The notes: generated from the letters alone by a model not told the origin. A stretch of 64,000 nt of DNA from Chitinophagaceae bacterium DXS (GCA_030345135.1 CP128386.1:651129-715128); one strand, 5' to 3'. Counted from the first letter of the stretch, positions 29,136 through 39,056 are shown. Translations and numbers: made by a program.

Positions 29136-29627
29136 TTAACTTCTTTCGAGCACACTCTGCAATAGTTGTCTTGCAAAAAAAATGCGACTTTTTATTGTTC
29201 CCATTGGCTCATCCAGCAAACTTGCAATCTCTGCATATTTATAGCCCTCCATGTGTAATAGGAAGGGCGTTTTAAACTTGTCCGGCAATTTGTCAATTTG
29301 AGATGAAATAGTGCCGGAGTAAGTATCTATATAATAGCTTTTATCCAATCTGTTTGCCAGTTGCAGATTTTCTATTTGTGTATAGAGTGGTTGAAATGAC
29401 TTCTTTTTGCGCCGGTAGATATTGATAAATATATTTCGCATAATGACGTAAAGCCAGGGGCGAAGATCTATTCCGTTTTTGTAGTTGTCCCGGTACTCCA
29501 GGGCTTTGCAGAGCGTTTCCTGTTGAAGGTCATCTGCATCCTGTGCATTTCGGGTAAACTTCAATGCTTGTGTTTTAAGGAATGTTGCATTTTGCAACAA
29601 TAATTCGGAAAATTGTATTTTTTCCAT
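29136..29627 (-). CDS. ECF-type RNA polymerase sigma factor
   Basis: This 163-residue protein has both ECF regions: sigma-2 with DADDLQQETLCKALEYRDNYKNGIDLRPWLYVIMRNIFINIYRR (about 30-75), and sigma-4 with LPDKFKTPFLLHMEGYKYAEIASLLDEPMGTIKSRIFFARQLL (about 113-158). It is standard ECF length. It recruits core polymerase to a specific promoter set. No FecR-type anti-sigma factor is adjacent, so it is not the usual sigma/anti-sigma/SusC arrangement. It may be an orphan regulator or have a distant partner. Confidence 0.94.
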   Translation of the reverse strand: MEKIQFSELLLQNATFLKTQALKFTRNAQDADDLQQETLCKALEYRDNYKNGIDLRPWLYVIMRNIFINIYRRKKKSFQPLYTQIENLQLANRLDKSYYIDTYSGTISSQIDKLPDKFKTPFLLHMEGYKYAEIASLLDEPMGTIKSRIFFARQLLQSVLERS

Positions 29628-30183
29628 AACCAGAATTTAGGCTATCAAAAGTTATAAAATTTAAGCAATAATGTGTTGGTTTAACCGTAAAGCGGAAGAA
29701 GATAAAATATTGTATTGGTAATCCTCATCAAAAACGGATGAGGCATTCAACCTGCAGAAAATAGTCGCGGTATTTGTATAATGCATCGCCCAAACGGCCG
29801 ATATGATCAACAAATTTTAGAGATGATGTGCTACACGATGAAGGATACGCAACAAAATTTTGCTTTGCTGGAAGATGGAATAAACTATCACCAATTTTAA
29901 GAGTTGCAAAAATTTCGTTTGGACAGAAGTGAACAACTGGAATACATCTCGCTATGGGTAAAATAATGAAAGGGATAAAGTAACTCCGCGAAGCCGGATC
30001 TTCGCGGAGATGAATTTGTTAGTAATCTTCATTGTTGATTGAGATCACTAAAATATCGATGTCAATGCCAGGGTTGTTTTTAATTCATTGCCGTTGTGCT
30101 TCTGATCTGAGATTTTGATTTCTCTCCTCACTAAAGAGGAATGGCAATGAAAAAATGTTCTTATTGATTGCAGCTATTTCCAC
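29628..30183. other. Intergenic stretch with one strong hairpin
   Basis: About 550 bases without a supported gene. A perfect 10-base stem CTCCGCGAAG/CTTCGCGGAG with a 6-base loop lies at 29984-30009. No T-run follows it, so it is not a clear terminator. Short broken frames around 29830-29960 may be gene debris but match nothing I recognise. Confidence 0.4.
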
Positions 30184-31080
30184 TTAGAGATTATGCGCAT
30201 AGTATTCGCTTTCAAATCCTCCGTCTTCGTATAACTTCAAAATAGAAAAGCCTGGTGGCGTTTCAAAATAATACCCTGGTCCTGCCGAATCTTTGTCACC
30301 CTGTCCCCACCAAAATCCGCTCATCGCACCATTGCAGCAATACCAAACGTTATTGTAAAACGTTTTGTCGTATAAATGATTGTGTCCGCTGAGAGAGGCA
30401 CGTACTTTGTCTTTATGTTTGTAAAAAAGGTCTTTCAGCTTTTTATGGTCACTGTGATTGCCACCCACGAGTGTTGGTGTTGCTCCAAATGTTGGAAAGT
30501 GAGACATTATCAGGGTAGGCGTATTCTCCGGCGTACTGGCAAGATCAGCCTCTAACCATTTGAATTGTTCTTCGTCCAGTGAGATGTCGTGTGTGTTGTT
30601 CCCATCCAATACAATAAAATGCCAACCAGTGCGGGTGAAACTATAATACCGGTGCGGAATCTTCAGGCGCTTTACTACATAGTCTTTCCCATACATTTCA
30701 TCTTTTGTATCAGGTGCTGCCCACCAGGGATCGTGATTGCCGATGCAACTATAGATGTCATACCCCTTTATCTGTTTGAGGCAATCATCCCAGATCTGCC
30801 ACTGCTCTGTAACGCTTTCTCTTTTTACATTGCTGTACGATGCGTCGTTGATGGAATCGCCGGTGTTTAAAAAGAAGTCAATTTTTAGCCCCTTTATTTT
30901 GTTCAGGCAATCCTTAAACCGTTGTGGTGCATTGTCTCCGGGACGTATATGCACATCGGTAATGTGTGCTAATGTTAGAGCAGGTTTTTTGGGGTTTAGG
31001 GCTGAACTGTTATTCGCGCCAACAGACAACGGCAACGTTGCTAAGGCCGGCAGGCTTGTCAAAAATTTTTTTCTATCCAT
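30184..31080 (-). CDS. Secreted calcineurin-like metallophosphoesterase
   Basis: This 298-residue protein has an N-terminal export signal (MDRKKFLTSLPALATLPLSVGANN). The full metallophosphoesterase set is present: ITDVHI, LNTGDSINDA, IGNHDPWW, MSHFP, and GNHSDH plus SGHNHLYD. These residues bind two metal ions and cleave phosphomonoesters or phosphodiesters. Its length fits the small secreted type. It lies 117 bases downstream of the second SusD and is probably the last gene of that SusC-SusD operon, which suggests the imported ligand carries phosphate. That link is inference from position. Confidence 0.92.
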   Translation of the reverse strand: MDRKKFLTSLPALATLPLSVGANNSSALNPKKPALTLAHITDVHIRPGDNAPQRFKDCLNKIKGLKIDFFLNTGDSINDASYSNVKRESVTEQWQIWDDCLKQIKGYDIYSCIGNHDPWWAAPDTKDEMYGKDYVVKRLKIPHRYYSFTRTGWHFIVLDGNNTHDISLDEEQFKWLEADLASTPENTPTLIMSHFPTFGATPTLVGGNHSDHKKLKDLFYKHKDKVRASLSGHNHLYDKTFYNNVWYCCNGAMSGFWWGQGDKDSAGPGYYFETPPGFSILKLYEDGGFESEYYAHNL

Positions 31081-31197
31081 AATGTGGAATTATATAAAGA
31101 AGCGTTTCAATAGTTAGAGAAAGTCAGCGCAATAGTGCATGTCAAAAACTAATCCATTGAAACGACTTCCTGATATTGTTATGTTGATTAATGTTTG

Positions 31198-32985
31198 TTA
31201 TTCCCAGCCAAAAGGTTGCTTTAATTTCGGGTTTTGAGTTATTTCCAAAACCGGTATGGGCAAATAATAATACTTAGGTGCTACAAAGTTTCTTGGTGCA
31301 AGCCCTGTTACAATTGCGCCACCATTCTCTCCATTTTGGAGATAAACCGTTACGCCCTGATCTCCGAAGGATCCTGCTTTGTAATAGATCAGCGTTTGCC
31401 CTAGTGAATTTTGCAGTTTGTCGGCTTCTGCCGGTATCGCATCAGATTTTTTTATTAGAATAATGTCCGCAATGCCATCTCCGGTAAGGTCATACTGGCC
31501 AAGACCGGGGAAATAAAGACCTTGTGCGTATGGTGCAAAACAAGTTGCTCCTGCGTTCCAACGTAGCAGGTCGTTGTAGCGTTGGCCTTCCAGTGCAAAC
31601 TCCACTCTTTTTTCTCTTCTGATCTCCAGGATTAGTCCCTTGTTTGCTCCGGAAACATCAGGATATTTGGCCGCTAAAACTGCGTCCGGGCTGGCGTTTG
31701 CCGCTGCCATGTTCAATGCAGGCATGCCGGCACGTGTTCTTAGCAAGCCTATTGTTTGATCAATATCCGCCTGTGTTACTGTTCCTAACTCGGCACTAGC
31801 CTCGGCATAAGTCAGTAACACTTCTGCATAGCGAATGGCTGCCACGTCAACGCTGCTGACAATTGTGCCGTCTGTGCTATTATTATTAAATCCTTTCAAC
31901 TGATGGTACCCTGTAAAATTGTTGTTTAGTTTCTGCACATAAGGTTTGGTGCCCGGTATTACTGCTAACCCCGGGTATATATATGTAGCATACAAACGTA
32001 AATCCCTGTTTTGAAATTCTTCAACAAATTGTTTTTTCTGATAGTTAGGAATGTCCGTATATCTCGTTCCATCTTTCATTAAATAGGTCTGCACTAAATC
32101 TTTTGAAGGGGATTGCTCGTAATCCAGTAATCCAAAATTTCCGGAACTGGATACACCTTTTGCAACATCATACGCAGTATTTAAAATCACTTCCTTATTT
32201 CCGCTGAGGTCTGCAGTGTTAAACAGATCGGCATAGTTAGCAGTCAGCGTAAATTTTCCGGAGGCCATAATATCACCTGCCTGTTTCTGCGCCATTTGCA
32301 AAAATCTGGCAGCAGTGCTTTGCAGGTTCAATTCAGCGTGATATTTACGGTAGGTTCCTTCAAACAACGCCATACGTGCGTACATCGCTTTTACAGCCCA
32401 AAGACCGGGAGTGCCTGCAGGAACTTTCTCCATTACATTGTTGGCAGCAAAATCCAGGTCCGCAAAAATGCTGTCCACTACAGCGGTGCGCGGATCGCTG
32501 GCCTTGTATAATTGAGCGGAGTCAGATGGGTTAATGGTGTAGCTATACCACGGAACATCCGAATAGTTTTTTACTTTGTCTAGATAGAACTTTGCACGAT
32601 AATAACGGGCCAAACCCGCGTAGTGATTTTTGGTATTTTCCGGCACATTGGCTTTTGCATAATTGTCCAGAAAATAGTTAATGGATCTCAATCTGCCCCA
32701 TGTCCAGTTATTAGGTGTATTCTGAGAACTCACGTTACCACCCATCAGGTTTTTCATGGTTACGTTGCCCGTTGTTGCATAATCATCTGTTGCCTGTTCA
32801 TTTCCATTTACGAAGAGGGATGACCCGGGGTGATCCAGAAGTCCATTAATATAAAGTGATAAGTCACTTTCTGTATTAAAATAGAGTTGAGGTGAAATAA
32901 TGGTTTGTGGATAGCGATCCAAAAAATCCTTCTTGCAAGAACTCAACAATACAAACGTGGTGATGATTGTTATGTACTTTTTCAT
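31198..32985 (-). CDS. SusD/RagB-family lipoprotein, second locus
   Basis: About 595 residues from ATG 32985; a longer frame to 33063 adds residues before a clear lipoprotein signal (VLLSSC followed by KKD), so the internal start is chosen. DFLDRYPQTIISPQLYFNTESDLSLYINGLLDHPG is the SusD N-terminal pattern, YYRAKFYLDKVKNYSDVPWY lies in the helical core, and LILEIRREKRVEFALEGQRYNDLLRWNAG is the C-terminal RagB signature. It is somewhat longer than typical. It follows its SusC by 103 bases. Confidence 0.95.
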   Translation of the reverse strand: MKKYITIITTFVLLSSCKKDFLDRYPQTIISPQLYFNTESDLSLYINGLLDHPGSSLFVNGNEQATDDYATTGNVTMKNLMGGNVSSQNTPNNWTWGRLRSINYFLDNYAKANVPENTKNHYAGLARYYRAKFYLDKVKNYSDVPWYSYTINPSDSAQLYKASDPRTAVVDSIFADLDFAANNVMEKVPAGTPGLWAVKAMYARMALFEGTYRKYHAELNLQSTAARFLQMAQKQAGDIMASGKFTLTANYADLFNTADLSGNKEVILNTAYDVAKGVSSSGNFGLLDYEQSPSKDLVQTYLMKDGTRYTDIPNYQKKQFVEEFQNRDLRLYATYIYPGLAVIPGTKPYVQKLNNNFTGYHQLKGFNNNSTDGTIVSSVDVAAIRYAEVLLTYAEASAELGTVTQADIDQTIGLLRTRAGMPALNMAAANASPDAVLAAKYPDVSGANKGLILEIRREKRVEFALEGQRYNDLLRWNAGATCFAPYAQGLYFPGLGQYDLTGDGIADIILIKKSDAIPAEADKLQNSLGQTLIYYKAGSFGDQGVTVYLQNGENGGAIVTGLAPRNFVAPKYYYLPIPVLEITQNPKLKQPFGWE

Positions 32986-33088
32986 CTGTTTATTATTTCT
33001 AATGATCTGATATGCCTGGCCAAATAATTTTTTTAAGTGAATTATTCTTAAGGCCCATTTCATTTATATGTTTTTTAATGACCGGTAA

Positions 33089-36000
33089 TTAAAAGTCAAG
33101 ATTTACACCAACTGAATATTTTCTCTGGTATGGATATGCCCAGCCATAGCCATCGACAATAGCTTCAGGATCGACGTATTTTTTAATCTTTGAAAATTCA
33201 AACAGGTTTTCCCCGGTGAAAAATATCCTGAGTTTTTGCATGCCTAATCGCCTGATCACATTATGTGGCAAACTGTATCCTACAGTTAAATTTTTGACTC
33301 TCAGATATGCGGCGCTTAACATGTACTTTGTTTGCGGAATATCAAGGCCTGAACCATAGTTGTTATCTGCAAGCCATGCCTGCAACACGGGGTAATATGA
33401 GTTTGTATTTGCATTCGACAGGCCCGCTGCATTGTATGAATTGGAGTAGGTTGCTTTTTCTGCATCCGTTGCCGCTGTCTCTCTGTAAAAATCAAGGTTC
33501 CAGGGATAAATATTCGCATAAGGTTGTTGGTAAGGTCCCCAGAATAAATAATGATGAGGGTAATAATCCATTTTAGCAACACCCTGTAAGAATACCGACA
33601 CATCGATATTGTTCCATGCCATGCTTACATTGAATGAATAACGATACCTGGGTCTTGAATTACCAATAATGCGTAAATCACCAGGATCTTTATCACTCGT
33701 GCCTTTTGTGATTTTCTGATCGCCATTTTGATCTATGTACCTGGGCCATCCGGGTACAATATTTAGTGCTCCCCACGGAACGATGGCGCTCTCATCCAGC
33801 TTGGCTATTTCATTCGTATTTTTAAAGAATCCATCGCTTACCAAACCCCACATTTCCCCGATAGTTTGTCCCTGGCGATATGGAGCTGAAAACAATCCCA
33901 GGGGATTATCATATTTGGTGATTACACTTTTATCATCCCAAACCTGCGCTTTCAGATTTAATGAAAAAGGTTTAGCAGCTACCGTGAACGTGGTATTATA
34001 TGCGGCTGAAAATTCCCAACCTTTGGTAGACATATCTGCTGCATTTTGTTGTGGAGCTGAAGTACCTAAAACGGCCGGAAGAACTTTCGATGGTACTAAC
34101 ATTCCTGTTGTATTGCGCACATAGTAGTCAAACGTAACGTTAAGATGATTGTTGAGAAATCCTAAATCCGCTCCAAAATTGCGAACACCAACACTTTCCC
34201 ATGTGTAATTGTCTGGATCCACATTCAGGCCAGGCACAGTGGTAATGGGTTGCTGACCAGCACCGTTGATCAAATATCCTGAAGTGCCTAATCCAAGCCC
34301 CTGGATGTATCCATAATAGCTTACCGACTGATTTCCCTGCTTTGCGTAAGAAGCGCGTAGTTTAAAGGTAGAAACTGCTGGAGCTATGGGATCCCAGAAA
34401 CGCTCTTTGTTTACTACCCAGGCACCGGAAACGCCGGGTGAAAATGCCCAACGTCCATTAGACGGAAATCTTGATGAGCCATCTTTACGACCTGTGAAAG
34501 TAGCAATGTAGCGGTCTTTAAATGTGTAATCTGCCCGTCCAAAATAACTTCTGATAGCATAATCATAATAAGAAGATCCAAAACCTGATTGTGTAATACC
34601 TGGATTAGTGCCCAGCGTAAGACCTATATATGGAAGGCTGGAAGAAATTAACTGGTTTCTGCTTACAGATAGTGGATTCCATTGATAATACTCCTGGTTG
34701 TAGCCGGCGGTAACTTTAATATTATGAGATCCGAATGTCTTATTATAATTCGCAAATACGTCATAAATGTCCTGTTTTACAGTTCCATTGACATTGGTAA
34801 TAGAGCCCGGCGCATTAACGGATCTTACATCATTAGGTCCATATCCAACCTGTACGGGAAGATAGGAGTAATAGCCATTCCAAAGTTCCCGTTTATTGCT
34901 GGCAGTTCCGGTGATCGTTAAGTCGCCGTTCAATAATATTACTGTTCCTCTTAAAATATTATTGAAGCCAAAACGCGTTTCTTTATTTCTTCCCCCATCA
35001 ACTAATTCTGCTGCAAGAATACCCGCAGTATTATTTCCCCAGGAGCCATCAGGGTTTTTAGGCACGTTAACCGGTTGCGTATAATATACATCGGTTACAT
35101 TGTAGGAAGGCATATCCTTCACCAATTGATAAACACTCATATTGTCTTCTATCTTCAGCCATGATAAAGGGTTGATGCCGATATTAGACCTCAGGCCATA
35201 CCTGTTCCAGTCGTTTTTTGTGAGTTTGATCAGACCGTTTTCGTTGGTATAGTCAGCCGATAATAAATAATTAATCGGTGTTTTTCCCGCAGAAGAGCCG
35301 CTGAAAGAAAGTGTGTGATATTGTGAGAAGTTACTGTTACTAAAGAAATAGTTATTAAAGTTGTAATTACCCATATATGCCCATTGTGTAGGATTATCAG
35401 GATTTGGCATTACTTCTGGTGCTGACGATGGGTCATCTGACCGTTGCTTGGCCCAGGTTTGTTCCCATGGGGTAAAGCTGGCATAATCCCACGGAGTATT
35501 TTGGGTAGCGGTTTTCATCACCTTTTTATAAATAAACGGATCAGTTATGGGTTCAGGCATCACTGTTCTTTTCGATATAGCGAAATAATCGTTGTAGGAA
35601 ACAGTTTGACGGCCACCCGATTTTCCTTTCTTGGTAACGATCATGAGCACGCCGAATGCTGAACGGGCTCCATATATAGCGGCAGATGCACCATCACGTA
35701 ATGTAGTGATGGATTCTACATCTGATGGGTTTATTCTTAATAGATCATCCGTCTGGGCAGCAACGCCATCGATCAATATTAAAGGAGACCCGCCTCCTCC
35801 ATTGATGGATCCAAGTCCACGAATGTTAATGTTGGGAACGCTTCCCGGTGTACCGCCTGAATAAGTAATATTTAAACCTGCGCTAAGCCCCTGCAATCCT
35901 TGCAGTATATTGGCAACCGGACGTTCTGCAATTACGCGTCCTGCGATCTGATCAACAGCTCCGGTAATCTCATTTTTTTTACGGGTTCCGTAACCAACAT

Positions 36001-36322
36001 TTACTACTACATCCTGCAACTGATCACTGCTTCCATTCAATTGCAGGTATACGTTTGCCACATTGTTTCCATTCACCCGGAGCTCTTTTAACTCATATCC
36101 TAATGAGTTAAATATAAGGGTGGCATTCTTTTGACAGGAAATCGAATAGGTTCCGGATTCATTGGTGGTGACACCGTTACTCGTGCCTTTTATTGTAACA
36201 GCAACTCCCTGTAGTAAGCTGCTATCCTTGGCTGACCGCACTACGCCGGTAATTTTTACGTTCTGAGCGCTGGCATAAATACACAACACGTAAAACAGAA
36301 TCGCAAAAGACAGTTTTTGCAT
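33089..36322 (-). CDS. SusC-like TonB-dependent transporter, second locus
   Basis: This 1077-residue protein has a signal peptide ending YASAQ, a carboxypeptidase-regulatory-like domain (about 25-105), the linker LQDVVVNVGYGTRKKNEITGA, a plug with INIRGLGSINGGGGSPLILIDGVA, and a large barrel ending SVGVNLDF with a terminal Phe. It carries an oligosaccharide or other ligand across the outer membrane. It is divergent from the TetR-type gene, with 449 bases between them. No glycosidase is in the operon; the downstream enzyme is a metallophosphoesterase. Confidence 0.96.
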   Translation of the reverse strand: MQKLSFAILFYVLCIYASAQNVKITGVVRSAKDSSLLQGVAVTIKGTSNGVTTNESGTYSISCQKNATLIFNSLGYELKELRVNGNNVANVYLQLNGSSDQLQDVVVNVGYGTRKKNEITGAVDQIAGRVIAERPVANILQGLQGLSAGLNITYSGGTPGSVPNINIRGLGSINGGGGSPLILIDGVAAQTDDLLRINPSDVESITTLRDGASAAIYGARSAFGVLMIVTKKGKSGGRQTVSYNDYFAISKRTVMPEPITDPFIYKKVMKTATQNTPWDYASFTPWEQTWAKQRSDDPSSAPEVMPNPDNPTQWAYMGNYNFNNYFFSNSNFSQYHTLSFSGSSAGKTPINYLLSADYTNENGLIKLTKNDWNRYGLRSNIGINPLSWLKIEDNMSVYQLVKDMPSYNVTDVYYTQPVNVPKNPDGSWGNNTAGILAAELVDGGRNKETRFGFNNILRGTVILLNGDLTITGTASNKRELWNGYYSYLPVQVGYGPNDVRSVNAPGSITNVNGTVKQDIYDVFANYNKTFGSHNIKVTAGYNQEYYQWNPLSVSRNQLISSSLPYIGLTLGTNPGITQSGFGSSYYDYAIRSYFGRADYTFKDRYIATFTGRKDGSSRFPSNGRWAFSPGVSGAWVVNKERFWDPIAPAVSTFKLRASYAKQGNQSVSYYGYIQGLGLGTSGYLINGAGQQPITTVPGLNVDPDNYTWESVGVRNFGADLGFLNNHLNVTFDYYVRNTTGMLVPSKVLPAVLGTSAPQQNAADMSTKGWEFSAAYNTTFTVAAKPFSLNLKAQVWDDKSVITKYDNPLGLFSAPYRQGQTIGEMWGLVSDGFFKNTNEIAKLDESAIVPWGALNIVPGWPRYIDQNGDQKITKGTSDKDPGDLRIIGNSRPRYRYSFNVSMAWNNIDVSVFLQGVAKMDYYPHHYLFWGPYQQPYANIYPWNLDFYRETAATDAEKATYSNSYNAAGLSNANTNSYYPVLQAWLADNNYGSGLDIPQTKYMLSAAYLRVKNLTVGYSLPHNVIRRLGMQKLRIFFTGENLFEFSKIKKYVDPEAIVDGYGWAYPYQRKYSVGVNLDF

Positions 36323-36466
36323 TGTTTAATTTTTAGAGATTTACGATAGTTTTTAAATTTTGAAAGAATAAGCAGATTATTTGTTTATGGTATTTCACTA
36401 TCTACATATTACTTCACTATAGCCAGCGCATCATGTAAACAGAATGCAAAAATGAGTGTTTTGGGT

Positions 36467-36512
36467 ATGTTCGAACATTAATAAATCATTAATTAGTTTG
36501 ATTGAACGTTCA
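36467..36512. promoter_or_regulatory. Two palindromes between susC and tetR-type gene (candidate operators)
   Basis: A perfect 12-base palindrome ATGTTCGAACAT (36467-36478) and a perfect 10-base palindrome TGAACGTTCA (36503-36512) lie in the shared upstream region, about 145-190 bases from the SusC start. Both contain TG-half-sites of the type bound by TetR dimers. Binding is inferred. Apart from these palindromes and a weak TTG-N20-TATTTTC promoter candidate at 36696-36725, the 449-base gap shows nothing. Confidence 0.35.
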
Positions 36513-36771
36513 TTTAATAAAAAAATACGGGAAAGCCCTTTAGATTGCAGAAAAAAACATGTAACGGGTAGCTGCCAGTAGAAAAATGAAGGTCTGGAAA
36601 ACGTCTGCCTGAAGGTTGAAATACTCAAAAAATGATCACCCAATCTTAGGTTTTAATTGGCTTATCAGTTAAAAAACATTATTTAAACATTAAACTTGAG
36701 TTAATTAGTAAGATTCTGTATTTTCATCCAAAACCAGGATCGTCGTAATCAACGATGTTAAGAGACTTAAT

Positions 36772-37365
36772 ATGGGAAGAAAAAGCTTAAAGGAACCAAG
36801 GCAAAAAGAAATTATAAAAGCCTTTTATAAAGTAGCGAAGAAAGAGGGACTGGAAGAAACCTCCATAGCGAAAATAGCGGAAGTAATGAACGTAAACCCC
36901 AGCCTCATTGTGCATTATTTCAAAAACAAGCAGGAATTAGTGTATGCCCTGGTGACCTACATATTAGACAAGTATATGCTTATTTACAATGTGGACAACA
37001 CAAATACGCCCACTTTACAGGACCTTAAGAAACTGATTGATAATTTATTTTCAAAAAAATGGAATAACCTGTTTGATGACGGATTATTTTATAGTTGTTA
37101 TGCACTCTCCTTCAGAGATAAAAAAGTCAGGCAAATGTATTACAATATCGGCAGCACGCTTCGCAGCAAACTGGCTGCCTTTATTGAATTGTGTACCGCT
37201 GAAAAAATATTATCTGTGAAAAATATTGAAGAAGTGGCTGATAAACTCTTTGTGCTGGTTGATGGCTCCTATTTTTATGTAAGTATTATTCCTGAGAGAA
37301 AAGAATATGAAAAAATAATAGAGCGACATAAAGCTGCCGCCTACAATTTACTTGGAATTTCCTGA
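36772..37365 (+). CDS. TetR/AcrR-family transcriptional regulator
   Basis: This 197-residue protein is of normal TetR length. The N-terminal helix-turn-helix (residues about 12-58) includes EETSIAKIAEVMNVNPSLIVHYFKNKQELVYALV, which is the family signature. The all-helical C-terminal part (60-190) would bind a small ligand and form the dimer; the ligand is unknown. It is divergent from the second SusC gene and probably represses itself or that operon through the palindromes in between. Its 3' end overlaps the convergent small membrane protein gene by 25 bases. Confidence 0.94.
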   Translation: MGRKSLKEPRQKEIIKAFYKVAKKEGLEETSIAKIAEVMNVNPSLIVHYFKNKQELVYALVTYILDKYMLIYNVDNTNTPTLQDLKKLIDNLFSKKWNNLFDDGLFYSCYALSFRDKKVRQMYYNIGSTLRSKLAAFIELCTAEKILSVKNIEEVADKLFVLVDGSYFYVSIIPERKEYEKIIERHKAAAYNLLGIS

Positions 37366-37604
37366 TCCATTTTGTTTTTAAAATATTTGATGATCCCCAC
37401 AATGGCAATAAGGCCCCATAAACTGTTTGCTGAGCTGTTTGGTCCGTCGTGAAGGTTGTAAGCTTTAATTGCCAGGCCTGCACCGCCGATAAGATTGAGC
37501 AACTGAAAAAGCCATCCATCAAAAGGGATGCATCGAAAGTTTAATAATAAATAGGCGAGCGTGCAACAACTAAACCCTATCCAGCCAATGTAATCAATCA
37601 GCAT
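37341..37604 (-). CDS. Small CBU_0592-like membrane protein
   Basis: This 87-residue protein has three hydrophobic segments: IDYIGWIGFSCCTLAYLLLNF, WLFQLLNLIGGAGLAIKAY and SANSLWGLIAIVGIIKYF. The order of GW-G, LNLIGG and the Trp-containing third helix matches the CBU_0592-like family of small inner-membrane proteins, whose role is unknown. It converges on and overlaps the end of the TetR-type gene by 25 bases, which may couple their mRNAs. Confidence 0.75.
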   Translation of the reverse strand: MLIDYIGWIGFSCCTLAYLLLNFRCIPFDGWLFQLLNLIGGAGLAIKAYNLHDGPNSSANSLWGLIAIVGIIKYFKNKMDQEIPSKL

Positions 37605-38109
37605 AAATTTTTTTTGCTAAAAATAGAGTTTTATTTAAAAAATCGTCAGGTTGCTCCCGGCGTGTTGACATAGACCTTGGATATATTTTGCTGAGTATTT
37701 CCATGATTTTTTAAGAGGAATCCGTCCGATAATTTGAACGCATATATAATCAACGAACAGAGTGGAGAACGCTTGCCTTTTACTTAAGAAAGGTCAACCT
37801 TAATTCCGGATCCGGATTGGACATATTTATTGTCTCGTGAATTGCATAGCTGGTATTTTTTATTAAGCCCATTCTGAAAGGCTCTAAAATCCACTGTTTT
37901 GTAGAATTGGTTCAAATTTTAAAGCCTGATTGAGATCGCGCTTTTTGGTTTCTATTGGTTGAAAAGATCTTATTTCTTTTATGGATAACAATTGATAACG
38001 ATTTGAAAAACTTATTCAGCGTAGCCAGCCTTAAGTTGTTCTGTTTTGTCTGACAATAGAGGAGCGATGGGCGGTTTGGATTTTTTGTGCGGGTAAAATA
38101 ATCAAACGT
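37605..38109. other. Intergenic stretch, nothing recognised
   Basis: About 500 AT-rich bases separate the small membrane protein and the VOC remnant. The part nearest 38110 may be decayed sequence of the missing N-terminal half of that gene, but no frame supports it. Confidence 0.3.
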
Positions 38110-38313
38110 TTGCGTAATTTTTTAGCGCCGCCGGCACCCGGAGGTTGGAATCGTTTTCAATTACAGGTAGAAAATATTGAGTCGGTGGTAGAAGATCTTA
38201 AGAAACATGGCGCCACATTCAGAAACAAAATTGTACAGGGTGTTCGAGGCAAACAGATACTTCTTGAAGATCCTTCAAAGAACGTAATTGAATTATTTGA
38301 ATTTCCTTCCTGA
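38110..38313 (+). pseudogene. C-terminal half of a VOC/glyoxalase-fold protein
   Basis: The 67-residue frame reads PPAPGGWNRFQLQVENIESVVEDLKKHGATFRNKIVQGVRGKQILLEDPSKNVIELFEFPS. This is the second beta-alpha-beta-beta-beta half of a vicinal-oxygen-chelate protein, with the metal-ligand Glu in NVIELFEF. A complete member is about 120-150 residues with two such halves. No ATG precedes it (the frame opens with TTG at 38110) and no N-terminal half is visible upstream in any frame. It therefore looks like a truncated remnant. Confidence 0.65.
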
Positions 38314-38530
38314 TAAGATCAACGATCCGGGACATTTTATTTCACCATTATTCATTCATCGTATTAAGACGACTTTATCATAGGGTGAACATTTTACACA
38401 CAACAAATATTCCAATCATCATTTGATGATTAGCTGCCGGATTGTTTTTTATTCCTGAGAGCGTTCAAAAACTACTTTGAGGCCTGGATCCGTTTCTCAT
38501 GAACCATTACAGATGAATGCGATTTGACTT

Positions 38531-38923
38531 TTATGCCTGCCCTTTAGTATCTTCGGTTTCTTCATTCCCTGTTAATTTATCCCATAGCTTTTTGGCGCCT
38601 TCTTTAATGTCGTCCAGTTTTTCTTCTATTTCCTCTTTAATGTGACCTGATTTAACATCTTCCCAAACTTCTTCTGCTTTTTCTTTGATATCACCGGCTA
38701 TTTCCGTTGCTTTTTCTTTAACGTCGCCGGCCAGATCTGCAGCCTTGTTTTTCCATTCGTCAAAAGTGCTTTCAGCTTTATCGGCGGCCTCTCCGGCCAC
38801 ATTTTCGGCCTTGTCTTTGGCATCGCCGGCAGCGTCCTTTACCTTTTCTTTCATTTCATTAAATGTATCGGCGGCTTTTTCGTTGGATTTATCTTCCGGG
38901 AAAGTTGCGTTAGTGTCTTGCAT
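38531..38923 (-). CDS. LEA/apolipoprotein-like amphipathic helical protein
   Basis: About 130 residues from ATG 38923; a longer frame to 38992 covers the promoter and is rejected. After a polar N-terminus the protein is a run of approximately 11-residue repeats rich in Lys, Glu, Asp and Ala (AADTFNEMKEKVKDAAGDAKDKAENVAGEAADKAESTF, then KAADLAGDVKEKATEIAGDIKEKAEEVWEDV). This is the pattern of group-3 LEA-type and CsbD/YtxH-like stress proteins, which protect membranes or proteins during drying or osmotic stress. It has no Cys and no signal peptide, so it is cytoplasmic. It is divergent from the NtrC-type regulator. Confidence 0.75.
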   Translation of the reverse strand: MQDTNATFPEDKSNEKAADTFNEMKEKVKDAAGDAKDKAENVAGEAADKAESTFDEWKNKAADLAGDVKEKATEIAGDIKEKAEEVWEDVKSGHIKEEIEEKLDDIKEGAKKLWDKLTGNEETEDTKGQA

Positions 38924-38949
38924 AAAATTTGTTTTTAATTGTTGATCAT

Positions 38950-38980
38950 AAAAAGTACAATTTGCAAACAAAAATGTCAA
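38950..38980 (-). promoter_or_regulatory. Bacteroidota-type promoter for the LEA-like gene
   Basis: Read on the minus strand, TTG (38978-38980), a 20-base spacer and TACTTTTT (38950-38957) match the TTG / TAnnTTTG pattern in seven of eight -7 positions. It lies 27 bases before the chosen ATG. Confidence 0.5.
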
Positions 38981-39056
38981 GTAGTTGTTCACTGTTTTTA
39001 ATTATTTAACGGGTATTACCGCTGCCGGGTAGGGTGAAGGATGTTTAAAGACCGTA

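Noticed and set aside
29136-31080. Sigma/anti-sigma/SusC regulatory cassette
   Set aside because: No FecR-type anti-sigma gene is present next to the ECF sigma factor, and the SusC gene here lacks the usual N-terminal signalling extension.
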